A stretch of 32,300 nt of DNA from Streptomyces fumigatiscleroticus (GTDB taxonomy: Bacteria; Actinomycetota; Actinomycetes; Streptomycetales; Streptomycetaceae), in contig NZ_BMQF01000039.1 in assembly GCF_014647975.1 (NCBI RefSeq), positions 1 through 32,300 of the forward strand, written 5' to 3'. A program made the translations under genes and the position numbers. Position 1 is the stretch's first letter. The number at the start of each line of letters is the position of its first letter. Under the pieces are notes generated by a model. It did no database searches, had not been told where the DNA came from, and was given only the letters and a program-made list of their open reading frames with translations. Below, piece by piece: positions 14,820 to 22,575 of this stretch.

Positions 14820-15989
14820 TCACCTCTCGGCGGAGAGCGCGGGCGCCTGAGCCAGGAAGAGGGTGCCCAGCAGGCTGCCGCGCAGGGTGCGGACGGCGAC
14901 GACCACCCAGGCGGTCAGCAGCAGCACGTACAGGGCCAGGGCCGCCGCGTCGAGCGCGTCCGAGTGCAGCCGGAGCGCCAGCGCGCAGGTACCGGTGACG
15001 CAGGTGCCGACGGGGAAGGTGAAGCTCCACCAGGTCAGGGCGAAGGGCATGCGGGTGCGCGCGGTGCGGATCGTGAGCCGGGCGGCCAGCGCCAGCCACA
15101 TCATCGCGAACCCCCAGGCGGGCACACCGTACAGGACGCCGAAGACGGCGGCGCCGGTCGCGTACGGGCGCGGCAGGCCGAGGTGAGCGACGGTGCCGAG
15201 CGCGTTCGCGGCCGTCACCGACTGGCCGAGCGGACCGAGGACGATCCACAGCGTGGGCACCATCGACGCCGGTCCGGCCTTGTGGTGCACAAGACGGCCC
15301 CACACCTGCGTGATGACCACGACACCGGCGAACAGGCTGATGCCGAACATGGCGTAACAGGCCAGCAGCAGAGTCAGCCGTTCCTGGCCCGCGGCGACGT
15401 GCGGCACGAGGCCCGCGCCGGTCGCCGCGGAGACCATCGGCGGAACGACCGGCATCAGCCAGCCTCCGAAGGCGGAGTCCGCCGCGACCTCGTGCTCGGT
15501 CATGGCCAGATAGGGGATCCATACGCAGGTGACCAGGCCGAGCAGGGTGCCGGCGGCCCACAGGACGCAGTCCACGCGCACGGCCGCCGTGGTGCCGATC
15601 CAGTCCCGGCCCAGGCCGAGGGTTCCCGCCCCGACCGTCATGAGCGCCATGGCCGGGGCACCCCAGAAGTGGGCCATCACCGGGTTGTGGGCGTGGCGCC
15701 GGGCGATGTCCCGGTGCCGGGTCCAGTGCACGGCCCAGGCCGCTGTCAGTGCCACCAGCAGCGCCGAGGCGAGCGCCCAGACGGCCGTGGCGAAGGCGTG
15801 CAGGCCGGGCACGTGGACCGGGATCACCGCGGCGGCGTTGGCCACGATGCCGGTGCCCATCACCGAGGCGTACCAGTTCGGTCCGAGGTTGCGGAAGACG
15901 TCCGCCGGCCGGTCGAGGTCGCGCAGGAACCAGCGGGTGGGGTGCCGCCGGTGATGCGTGCGATGCGGAGAGGCAACCGATGTAGTCAT
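14820..15989 (-). CDS. TDT-family transporter (tellurite-resistance/dicarboxylate/sulfite type)
   Basis: This 389-aa integral membrane protein of the TDT/SLAC1-like family has about ten hydrophobic segments. Family features are the opening LGPNWYASVMGTGIVANAAA, a Trp-rich ALTWWSFTFPVGTC block near TM9, and MEH-like TEHEVA in a loop. Relatives include TehA, malate carriers and the sulfite pump SSU1. SSU1-type actinobacterial proteins often share this N-terminus, but the substrate cannot be decided. The ATG at 15989 lacks a clear ribosome site. The upstream region carries repeated TCACT boxes. Confidence 0.9.
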   Translation of the reverse strand: MTTSVASPHRTHHRRHPTRWFLRDLDRPADVFRNLGPNWYASVMGTGIVANAAAVIPVHVPGLHAFATAVWALASALLVALTAAWAVHWTRHRDIARRHAHNPVMAHFWGAPAMALMTVGAGTLGLGRDWIGTTAAVRVDCVLWAAGTLLGLVTCVWIPYLAMTEHEVAADSAFGGWLMPVVPPMVSAATGAGLVPHVAAGQERLTLLLACYAMFGISLFAGVVVITQVWGRLVHHKAGPASMVPTLWIVLGPLGQSVTAANALGTVAHLGLPRPYATGAAVFGVLYGVPAWGFAMMWLALAARLTIRTARTRMPFALTWWSFTFPVGTCVTGTCALALRLHSDALDAAALALYVLLLTAWVVVAVRTLRGSLLGTLFLAQAPALSAER

Positions 15990-15999
15990 GACAGCAATG

Positions 16000-16028
16000 T
16001 CACTCAGCGCTCATCACTCAGCTAGTGA
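16000..16028. promoter_or_regulatory. TCACT boxes just upstream of the TDT transporter gene
   Basis: TCACTCAGC occurs at 16000-16008 and again at 16014-16022. The second copy also forms an inverted repeat TCACT-N5-AGTGA (16014-16028). The boxes sit 11-39 nt upstream of the ATG, where a repressor would block transcription. Confidence 0.5.
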
Positions 16029-16104
16029 CATCAGCTGTATCACCTCATAAACGCGACTTATGTGCTGGCATGCTGGTGGACTCGGTGTTGCCGGGTGCCA
16101 TCGC

Positions 16105-16128
16105 CGCTTATCACTCCGCTTATCACTC
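16105..16128. repeat. Perfect 12-bp tandem repeat (two copies) with ATCACTC boxes
   Basis: CGCTTATCACTC is present twice in a row (16105-16116, 16117-16128), followed by GTGAT at 16135-16139. It shares the TCACT word with the boxes at 16000-16028. Confidence 0.8.
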
Positions 16129-16139
16129 ACATACGTGAT

Positions 16140-16487
16140 GTCCCGCCCTCGGCGTGCACGACAGCATGTGGTCCTCGGAGTGCCGGCCCCGGCCCATGGG
16201 GCGCAAGGAGAAGAAGTCGGATGTCTGAGCCCGTTCCGCCGCAGGGGCGGCTGCCCGGTGCAGCCGTGGTCCGGCCGGCCATGTCCGTCGACCACACCGC
16301 CTGCCGCATCGCCGGGATTCACGTCCGCCCCGACGGGGGATCGACGATGAGCGCCCCGTCGCCCGCGCGCCGCCGCCCCGCCCCGCGGCGGCCGGCGGTG
16401 GGGGACCGCGGTCCCGGGAGGCCGGCGGGCGACGGACGACGGGCCGGCGGCCGGAACCGGACGGTTCCGGCGCCGACGGCCGTTTCC
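16140..16487. other. Intergenic region with an open but unsupported frame
   Basis: ATG 16221 (MSEPVPPQGRLPGAAVV...) has AAGGAGAAG upstream, a good ribosome site. However, its frame runs antisense through the whole TetR gene, and nothing in it is recognised. It may be the 5' remnant of a lost gene. The rest is very GC-rich, low-complexity sequence. Confidence 0.3.
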
Positions 16488-17249
16488 TCAGGGCGCGCCG
16501 GACGCCCCGGCGGCCAGACGCGTGAGCCACTCGTTCAGCAGCAGGTGCTCGCCCGGGGTGAACGACGGCTTGCTTTCGTCCCCCTTGTCCTCGTCCTCGT
16601 CGAGCAGGGCCTTGAGCGCCACGGCGTGCCGGGCACCGCTGACGGCCCGGGTCTCCCCGGCCGGGACGGGCTCCTCGTCGGTGACCAGAGCCGCCAGGAC
16701 GGCGTCGCGCGTACGCGCCGAGAGCCCTTCGTACTCGGCGGACAGTCCCGCGGCCGCGGCGCTGATCAGGGTGACCGTCACCCCGATGCCCGAGGCGTGG
16801 ATCATCGCCGCCGCGGTGGTGACGTCCATGCGCAGACGGCCCGCCTCCGCGACCCGGGTGACGAGCTGTACGAGGATGTCGTGCGCCTCGCCCGTCACCG
16901 CGGCGCCCCCGCCCGGGCGGGAGTCGGTGTACAGGAGCCGGTAGAGGGCCGGGTTGGCCAGCCCGAAGGCCACGTGCAGGTCCCAGCCGTCACGGAGCTG
17001 CTCGACCGGGTCTCCGGCCTCGAGGCCGGCCTGCTTGTCGGCGAGGTAGGCGGCGTAGCCCTGCCGGGCCACTTCGTCGAGCAGGCCCTGCATGTCGCCG
17101 AAGTGCCGGTAGATGGTCTGGGCCTGCACACCTGCGGCCGCGCTGACGGAGCGGGTGGAGACCGCCTCCCGTCCGCCGTCGGCCAGCAGGTCCGCTGCTG
17201 CCCGCAGGATGCGCTCGCGCGGCTGCGGGGTCGTTTCGCTCACTGTCAT
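16488..17249 (-). CDS. TetR-family regulator divergent from the SDR/AKR genes
   Basis: This 253-aa protein has an N-terminal helix-turn-helix at about residues 10-55 (RERILRAAADLLADGGREAV, then SVSAAAGVQAQTIYRHFGDM), a ligand domain, and an unusual acidic, Lys/Asp/Glu-rich segment near 210-225 (LLDEDEDKGDESKP). ATG 17249 starts the homologous region. The same frame is open far upstream to 19445, but that is a GC-driven shadow of the SDR and AKR genes. No ribosome site is seen. TATCAT lies 7 nt before the ATG, so the mRNA may be leaderless. It probably represses the divergent SDR-AKR pair. Confidence 0.88.
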   Translation of the reverse strand: MTVSETTPQPRERILRAAADLLADGGREAVSTRSVSAAAGVQAQTIYRHFGDMQGLLDEVARQGYAAYLADKQAGLEAGDPVEQLRDGWDLHVAFGLANPALYRLLYTDSRPGGGAAVTGEAHDILVQLVTRVAEAGRLRMDVTTAAAMIHASGIGVTVTLISAAAAGLSAEYEGLSARTRDAVLAALVTDEEPVPAGETRAVSGARHAVALKALLDEDEDKGDESKPSFTPGEHLLLNEWLTRLAAGASGAP

Positions 17250-17372
17250 GCAATCGATGATAACGCTTGACCGTGATCGATGCTGTGTTACCGTTGATGT
17301 ATCAGTTTGGTGAGCACCGATATGGCCGCTGGTGACAGCCGGTCGGAGCCACCGCTCCCAAGGAGGAAGAGC
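17250..17372. promoter_or_regulatory. Divergent promoter region between TetR and SDR
   Basis: The word ATCGATGAT/ATCGATGCT occurs at 17252 and 17276, 24 bp apart, embedded in an AT-rich patch by local standards. TATCAT on the minus strand would serve as the -10 of a leaderless TetR transcript. TTGACC at 17267 is a possible -35 for the SDR direction. Binding by the TetR protein is inferred. Confidence 0.4.
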
Positions 17373-18284
17373 ATGACCACTGCGCCCACGGAGACCGAGA
17401 AGAGCACCGTCCTGGTGACCGGCGCGGGTACCGGTATGGGAGCTTTGTCGTCCGTCTCGCTCGCCCAGGCGGGTCACCGCGTCTTCGCCTCGATGCGCGA
17501 CCCGCAGGGCCGCAACGCGGAGAAGGCCCAGGGGCTGCTGGACCGGACCGAGGACGCGCCCGGAGAGCTCTCGGTCGTCGAACTCGACGTGCTGTCCGAG
17601 GAATCCGCGGCCGTCGCCGTCGAGCACGTCGCGCGGGAGGCCGGCGGCCTCGACGTGGTCGTGCACAACGCCGCCCACCTGCTGGTCGGAGTGACCGAGG
17701 CGTTCAGCCCGGAGGAGGTCGTGCGCGCCTTCGACGTCAACGCGGTGGGCGCCCTGCGGGTCAACCGCGCCGTCCTGCCGGTGATGCGCCGCCAGGAGTC
17801 CGGCCTGCTGCTGTGGATCGGCTCGGGCACGACCCGCGCCATTCCCCCCTTCCTCGCCCCGTACAGCGCGGCGAAGGCGGCCTTCGACGCCTTCGCCGAG
17901 TCGACCGCCTGGGAAGTCACCGCCTACGGCATCGAGACCACCATCCTGATGCCCGGCGTCTTCACCCACGGCACCGCGCACTTCGCCAACGCCGCCTTCC
18001 CCGCCGACACCGAGCGCACCGCCGCCTACGGCAAGATCGCGCCCTACCTCGCCTCCATGGGCGAGGACACCGAGCGGATGATGGTCAACGGCGTGAGCGC
18101 CGACCCGCAGATCGTCGCCGACGAGGTCGTCCGCATCGTCGGACTGCCGGCCGGACAGCGGCCGCGGCGCGCCACAGCCGACGGCTCCGACTACGGCGCC
18201 GAGATCATCAACGGTGCCGCCGAGGAGCTGCGGCTGCGCCTGGCCCGCCGCATGGGCGTCACCGGACTGCTCGGCCGCCTCTGA
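17373..18284 (+). CDS. SDR-family oxidoreductase
   Basis: This 303-aa short-chain dehydrogenase/reductase is slightly longer than the usual 250. Cofactor motif TGAGTGMG is at 16-23, NAA at 99-101, and the catalytic Ser151, Tyr164 and Lys168 lie in WIGSG and YSAAK. Arg42 after the second strand (ASMRDP) suggests NADP(H) preference. The ATG at 17373 follows AAGGAGGAAG. The upstream frame to 17307 lacks a ribosome site. It precedes the aldo/keto reductase by 120 nt on the same strand, so the two probably share an inducer and possibly a substrate. Confidence 0.92.
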   Translation: MTTAPTETEKSTVLVTGAGTGMGALSSVSLAQAGHRVFASMRDPQGRNAEKAQGLLDRTEDAPGELSVVELDVLSEESAAVAVEHVAREAGGLDVVVHNAAHLLVGVTEAFSPEEVVRAFDVNAVGALRVNRAVLPVMRRQESGLLLWIGSGTTRAIPPFLAPYSAAKAAFDAFAESTAWEVTAYGIETTILMPGVFTHGTAHFANAAFPADTERTAAYGKIAPYLASMGEDTERMMVNGVSADPQIVADEVVRIVGLPAGQRPRRATADGSDYGAEIINGAAEELRLRLARRMGVTGLLGRL

Positions 18285-18404
18285 CACCCGGCCGCCCGCG
18301 TGCGGCGCGGCGCGAGTCCGCCACTGCTTCACACAGCTGAGCTGCACACATCTGACGCACACCCCGACACTTTCGACGCACACCTTCGAAGAAGGAGAAC
18401 CACC

Positions 18405-19412
18405 ATGTCTGTGAGCCGACGCAAGCTGGGCCGGTCGGGCCCGGAAGTCTCCACCATCGGCCTGGGGGCCATGGGCATGTCGGACCTCTACGGTCCGGCC
18501 GACGACGCGGAGAGCATCGCCACACTGCACGCCGCGATCGACGCGGGCATGAACCTGATAGACACGGGCGACTTCTACGGCTCCGGCGCCAACGAGATGC
18601 TCATCGCCCGCGCCCTGCGGGAGCGGCGCCGCGAGGACGTGGTGCTCAGCGTCAAGTTCGGCTCGCGCCGCACGCCGGCCGGCGGCTTCCAGCCGGTGCC
18701 GTACGACGTGTCGCCCGAGGCCGTGAAGGACCGCCTGTCCTACTCGCTGCGGCGCCTGGAGACCGACTACATCGACATCTACCGTCCGGCCCGGCTCAAC
18801 CCGCAGATCCCGGTCGAGGAAACCGTCGGGGCACTGGAGGAGATGCGCCAGGCCGGCTACATCCGGCACATCGGACTCTCGGAGCTGGGCGCCGACACCA
18901 TCCGGCGGGCCGCGGCCGTGGCGCCGATCAGCGATCTTCAGATCGAGTACTCGCTGCTCTCGCGCGGCCCGGAGGAGTCGATCATCCCCGTACTGCGGGA
19001 GCTGGGCATCGGCCTGACGGCCTACGGCGTCCTCTCGCGCGGCCTGCTCAGCGGGCACTGGTCGGCCTCCCGGGAACTGAGCGGCAGTGACTTCCGCGCC
19101 CACTCGCCGCGGTTCCAGGGGGAGAACCTGGAGGCGAACCTGCGCCTGGTGGAGGCGCTGGGCCGGGTGGCCGAGCGGCTGGGCGCGACCACCAGCCAGG
19201 TGGCCATCGCCTGGGTGGCCGCCCAGGGCGACGACATCGTCCCGCTGGTGGGTGCCCGCCGCCGCGAACGGCTGTCGGAGTCGCTCGGTGCGGCCTCGCT
19301 GATGCTCGACGCCGAGACGCTCCAGGAGATCGAGGCGGCCGTCCCGGCGGGCGCCGCGGCCGGCGAGCGGTACGCGGCCGCGATGATGGCGACGCTGGAC
19401 AGCGAGCGCTGA
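18405..19412 (+). CDS. Aldo/keto reductase lacking the catalytic His
   Basis: This is a 335-aa NADPH-dependent aldo/keto reductase fold. Asp53 and Tyr58 (LIDTGDFYG) and Lys84 (SVKFG) of the catalytic tetrad are present. The position of the usual His (LYQ-x-H-R) reads IYRPAR, with Ala129 where His is expected; a PAR variant is known in a group of actinobacterial members. The C-terminal cofactor-binding part is VPLVGARRRERLSESLGA. ATG 18405 has GAAGGAG upstream. It ends at a strong hairpin and probably works with the SDR. Confidence 0.92.
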   Translation: MSVSRRKLGRSGPEVSTIGLGAMGMSDLYGPADDAESIATLHAAIDAGMNLIDTGDFYGSGANEMLIARALRERRREDVVLSVKFGSRRTPAGGFQPVPYDVSPEAVKDRLSYSLRRLETDYIDIYRPARLNPQIPVEETVGALEEMRQAGYIRHIGLSELGADTIRRAAAVAPISDLQIEYSLLSRGPEESIIPVLRELGIGLTAYGVLSRGLLSGHWSASRELSGSDFRAHSPRFQGENLEANLRLVEALGRVAERLGATTSQVAIAWVAAQGDDIVPLVGARRRERLSESLGAASLMLDAETLQEIEAAVPAGAAAGERYAAAMMATLDSER

Positions 19413-19431
19413 ACCGCGCCACCGCACCGGA

Positions 19432-19459
19432 GAACGGCCCGGCACGACCCGGGCCGTTC
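19432..19459 (+). terminator. Terminator hairpin after the aldo/keto reductase
   Basis: A perfect 11-bp stem (19432-19442 with 19449-19459) with a 6-nt loop begins 20 nt after the stop. It has no T-run. Confidence 0.65.
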
Positions 19460-19849
19460 CCGCAGCCCCACAGGCGGCCGACCCGTCCGCGATCCGGGCT
19501 TCTTCCGGCCATGGTGGACAAGGTCACGAAGCTCCGGGCCGGCCCTCGGCGACGACCGCGAGGCCCCGGCGGTGCTCGCCGTGCCCGACCTGTCCGGACG
19601 CGCGCCACAGCGTCTCCCGCGGAGTCGGCTGGGCGGTCGTGACCCGGTACGTGACCGACGCGGCAGCGCGGGCGTCCGACGGCGCGGCGCGGCGGTCAGG
19701 CCGGTGTGCTCGTGTCGTGCTCGGCACGGTAGGCGTCGACCCCCCCTGCGTAGGCGGTCCAGGCCGTCCGCCGGCCGCACGGGCCGGCAGGCCACGTTCA
19801 TCCGCACGAAGCGGGCGCCGTTGAGGCGCTCCGGTCGACCAACGCGGCG
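19460..19849. other. Region of decayed sequence without an intact gene
   Basis: No supported gene. On the minus strand, short readable pieces (RLNGARFVRMNVACRPVRP and GVDAYRAEHDTSTP) occur in different frames around 19690-19850. They may be the broken tail of the gene lying upstream. Confidence 0.35.
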
Positions 19850-20529
19850 AAGTCATAGCCCGTATGCATGGCGTCCTCGTGGTGGGAGCGGAACATGACG
19901 GTGACTCAGGTCGGTCAGCCCCGGGGGCGACGGAGACGTTGAAGACGCCGACGCAGTCGCCCGTCCGCAGCGCCAGCCCGGTGCCCACGACCACGCCGTC
20001 CGCCTCCGCCAGGCAGCCGGCCGCGCCCGGCAGGTCCAGCAGCTCCGGGCACCCCAGGGTGGCCATCGTCTCCACCGGCGCCTCGAAGCCGGCTGCGAGC
20101 GCCGCGACGTAGGCGGGGCTGTCGGCGCCGCCGACCGGGCGCAGCACGAGTTCCCGGGGGTGCCGGCCCCGCCTCGGGTGTCCCGTCGTCCAAGTCCCTG
20201 ACCATGAACGGGTGGAGCGATGCCCTGGTGCGGCCGAGCTCCTCGGCGAGAGCGAGGATCTCGGCATCCGGCTCGCTCCGGAGCTGGATGCTCCACGGCA
20301 CTCGCAGCTCCGCGGCGGCACGACGGGCCGGCGCGCCGATCCGTGAGGCCCGGGGCACGGTGCCGATGTCGGCTGTCCCGTTGACGCCGGCCAGGGGAGC
20401 GCCCGTCGCGTAGAGCGCCGTTTCCGGGCCGCTCCGCTCGTACCGGCCGCCGGGCAGGCCCTGCGCGATGGTCTTCATGATGTCCAGCCAGGCGCGTGCC
20501 GCGGACTCCGTACGAACGTCGTGTGTCAT
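19850..20529 (-). pseudogene. Broken GNAT-type acetyltransferase
   Basis: From ATG 20529 the frame reads MTHDVRTESAARAWLDIMK and continues sensibly to about 20165 (HPFMVRDLDDGTPE). There a run of C residues has slipped and the sense continues in the next frame as PRELVLRPVGGADSPAYVAA, then FEAPVETMATL and GVFNVSVAPG. The last motif resembles the beta-strand before the acetyl-CoA loop of GNAT enzymes. A second break near 19915 destroys the acetyl-CoA-binding R-x-x-G-x-G/A part. With two lesions it is probably dead. No other gene here would replace it. Confidence 0.6.
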
Positions 20530-20693
20530 GTGGATGAATGCAATCGGCGAACACGTGAAGTGATGTGTCACGTGTGGCCGGCCGCCGAGCCGGAGTCAGC
20601 GCTGAAACACGTGTGACTTCGCACCCGCGAGGCTTGCGAAAGGGCCCGTGTCGGCACCACGCGGACGCCGAGACCGACGAGGCTCGACAGTGA

Positions 20694-21065
20694 CTAGTCC
20701 TCGAAGTCGTCCCAGGACCGCTCGAACTGGTCCACCGCGGACTCCAGCAGCGAGATGAGGTCGATGGCCCTCACCGCCACCGCGGCGCCGAGCGCGGAGA
20801 GGCTGTACGTGACGCGGGGCGGGATGCTGCCCTCGACGAGCCGGTCCACCAGCCCGTCGCGTCGCAGCGTCAGCAGCGTCTGGGACAGCATCTTCTCGCT
20901 GATGCCCTCGATACGACGGCGCAGCACGTTGAAGCGGCACGGCTGCTGGTGCAGGGCGGCCAGGACGAGGATCCCCCAGCGCCCGGTCACGTCGACAAGT
21001 ACCCGACGGGACGGACAGTCCTTCGAGAAGACGCTGATCACGGACTCGTCGTTGGCTGTGTTCAT
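20694..21065 (-). CDS. HxlR-family transcriptional regulator
   Basis: This 123-aa protein is a typical single-domain HxlR winged helix. Marks are DCPSRRVLVDVTGRWGILVL with a Cys at residue 17 of the kind used as a redox or aldehyde sensor in some relatives. RFNVLRRRIEGISEKMLSQT and LRRDGLVDR follow, then the wing. ATG 21065 has no ribosome site, but TAATGT lies 6 nt upstream, consistent with a leaderless mRNA. It is divergent from the secreted-peptide and amidohydrolase genes, which it probably controls. Confidence 0.9.
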   Translation of the reverse strand: MNTANDESVISVFSKDCPSRRVLVDVTGRWGILVLAALHQQPCRFNVLRRRIEGISEKMLSQTLLTLRRDGLVDRLVEGSIPPRVTYSLSALGAAVAVRAIDLISLLESAVDQFERSWDDFED

Positions 21066-21329
21066 GGCTGAACATTACCCAGAAGAACGGCGCTGACCGC
21101 ACAGTGTTCGACACCGGCGTATCCGTCCACTGACTCAGCACCCGTCTCATGCTGTGCCATGGAAGCCAACCCCTGACTGTCAACAGAGAACCCCATGCCC
21201 GGCGCAGGGGGTTCCCCACACCGGTCCACCGCCCACCGTGGGGACGACCCCATGGTGGGAGAGGTCCCCGTGCGGCGAGAGTGGAGGCGTTCCGGGAAGT
21301 TCCCCTGCGACACGACCAAGGAGTTCATC
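21066..21329. promoter_or_regulatory. HxlR-peptide divergent region with palindromes
   Basis: An 11-bp perfect palindrome GGGAAGTTCCC (21294-21304) lies 25 nt before the peptide start. A 9-bp inverted repeat with one wobble lies around 21235-21256. HxlR proteins bind such symmetric sites as dimers; assignment to this HxlR is inference. Confidence 0.45.
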
Positions 21330-21464
21330 ATGCGCCGTCTGCTCGCGGCCTCCCTGCTCGCGCTCGGCATCGCCGTGGCCGGTGTCACCGCCACCACCGC
21401 CGCCGCTCAGCCCGACACCCACCAGAACCTGGCCGGCTACTGCGAGGGATGCGCGGGGTGGTAA
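21330..21464 (+). CDS. Small secreted peptide (44-aa precursor)
   Basis: ATG 21330 has AAGGAG 6 nt upstream. The 44-aa product starts MRRLLAASLLALGIAVAGV, a clear Sec signal peptide: two Arg, a Leu/Ala core and AAA-type cleavage near TTAAAQ. This would leave a mature peptide of about 17-18 residues, PDTHQNLAGYCEGCAGW. The peptide has a CEGC pair near the C-terminus that could form a disulfide or bind metal. An in-frame extension to 21195 lacks a ribosome site. The peptide lies between HxlR and an amidohydrolase and is followed by a strong hairpin. No family is recognised. Confidence 0.7.
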   Translation: MRRLLAASLLALGIAVAGVTATTAAAQPDTHQNLAGYCEGCAGW

Positions 21465-21511
21465 GCCGCTCCCTTCGGAGCCGGGACCGAGGAGCATCGA
21501 CCCATGCCGGA

Positions 21512-21543
21512 GCCGTCCGGCCGGCGTATGCCGGCCGGACGGC
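21512..21543 (+). terminator. Very strong hairpin between the peptide and amidohydrolase genes
   Basis: The arms 21512-21525 and 21530-21543 form a perfect 14-bp GC-rich stem with a GTAT loop. It starts 48 nt after the peptide stop and ends 63 nt before the amidohydrolase GTG. It could end the peptide transcript, making the peptide the more abundant product, or act as an attenuator. Confidence 0.7.
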
Positions 21544-21606
21544 CGCACGGACCTCCCGGCGCTCCGTGCCGGACCACGCCGTACGACCTGAACGGAGAAC
21601 CGCCCT

Positions 21607-22575
21607 GTGACCGCCCCAGTGGAACAACTGGTCGATGTCCACGCCCACTTCGTGACCCACGGCTATGTGGCGGCCGCACAGGCCGCGGGTCATCCGCGAC
21701 CGGACGGCATGCCGGGCTACCCCACCTGGTCCCCGGCGCTCCATCTGGACCTCATGGACTCCTCCGGCATCCGCACCAGCGTGCTGTCCGTCTCGTCCCC
21801 CGGCACCCACTTCGGTGACGACCGCGCCGCACGTCTGCTGAGCCGGCAGGTCAACGAGTTCGCCGCGGACGTGGTGCGCGACCATCCCGGACGCTTCGGG
21901 CACTTCGCCTCCCTGCCGCTGCCCGACGTGGAGGGCTCACTGGCCGAGGCCGCGCACGCCCTGGACACCCTCGGCAGCCACGGCGTCGCCGTCGAGAGCA
22001 ACCACGCCGGCCATTACCTCGGCGACCCGCGTTTCGAGCCCCTGTGGAGCTACCTCGACGACCGGCACGCGACCGTCTTCGTCCACCCCACCTCGCCTCC
22101 CTGCCAGGAAGCCGTGTCGCTGGGCAGACCCCGCCCCATGATGGAGTTCCTCTTCGACTCCGCCCGCGCCGTCGCCGATCTGCTGTTCGGCCAGGTCCTG
22201 AGCCGCCACCCCCGCATCCAGTGGGTCATCACCCACGGTGGGGGCGTGCTGCCGTTGCTCGCCGACCGGATGGAGCTGTTCCGCACCGTGTTCGGCATCG
22301 GCCCGCAGGAGGGCCCCACCGTGCGTGACGAACTGCGCCGGCTCTGGTTCGACATGGCGGGCACTCCCTTCCCGCACCAGATCCCGGCGGTGGTGAAGGC
22401 GTTCGGCCACGACCGGCTTCTGTACGGCAGCGACTACTGCTGGACTCCGGCCGCGGGGACCGCCGCCCAGGTCGCCTCCGTCGACGCAGCCGACCAGCCG
22501 CCCGGCGGCAGTTGGCGCGGGCTGACCACCCGCAACGCAGCCCGGCTGCTTCCGGGGCTCACGGACCGGCCCTGA
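21607..22575 (+). CDS. ACMSD-like amidohydrolase/decarboxylase
   Basis: This 322-aa TIM-barrel metal-dependent hydrolase is of the amidohydrolase-2 (ACMSD-like) type. Metal ligands seen are HAH in VDVHAHF (strand 1), His in VFVHP, His in VITHGGG and Asp in LLYGSDYCW (strand 8). Relatives decarboxylate aromatic acids (ACMSD, gamma-resorcylate decarboxylase) or hydrolyse rings. GTG 21607 follows GGAGAA. The last 142 nt overlap the convergent LAL-B gene, so antisense transcripts are possible. The HxlR upstream suggests induction by an aromatic or reactive compound (inference). Confidence 0.9.
   Translation: MTAPVEQLVDVHAHFVTHGYVAAAQAAGHPRPDGMPGYPTWSPALHLDLMDSSGIRTSVLSVSSPGTHFGDDRAARLLSRQVNEFAADVVRDHPGRFGHFASLPLPDVEGSLAEAAHALDTLGSHGVAVESNHAGHYLGDPRFEPLWSYLDDRHATVFVHPTSPPCQEAVSLGRPRPMMEFLFDSARAVADLLFGQVLSRHPRIQWVITHGGGVLPLLADRMELFRTVFGIGPQEGPTVRDELRRLWFDMAGTPFPHQIPAVVKAFGHDRLLYGSDYCWTPAAGTAAQVASVDAADQPPGGSWRGLTTRNAARLLPGLTDRP

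Noticed and set aside
16221..17270. Plus-strand ORF from ATG 16221
   Set aside because: Good ribosome site, but the frame is antisense to the whole TetR gene and has no recognisable domain; kept only as a note in the intergenic entry.
17250..19445. Upstream extension of the TetR frame to 985 aa
   Set aside because: It is antisense to the SDR and AKR genes; the TetR homology starts exactly at ATG 17249. Stop codons are simply rare in this frame because of GC content.
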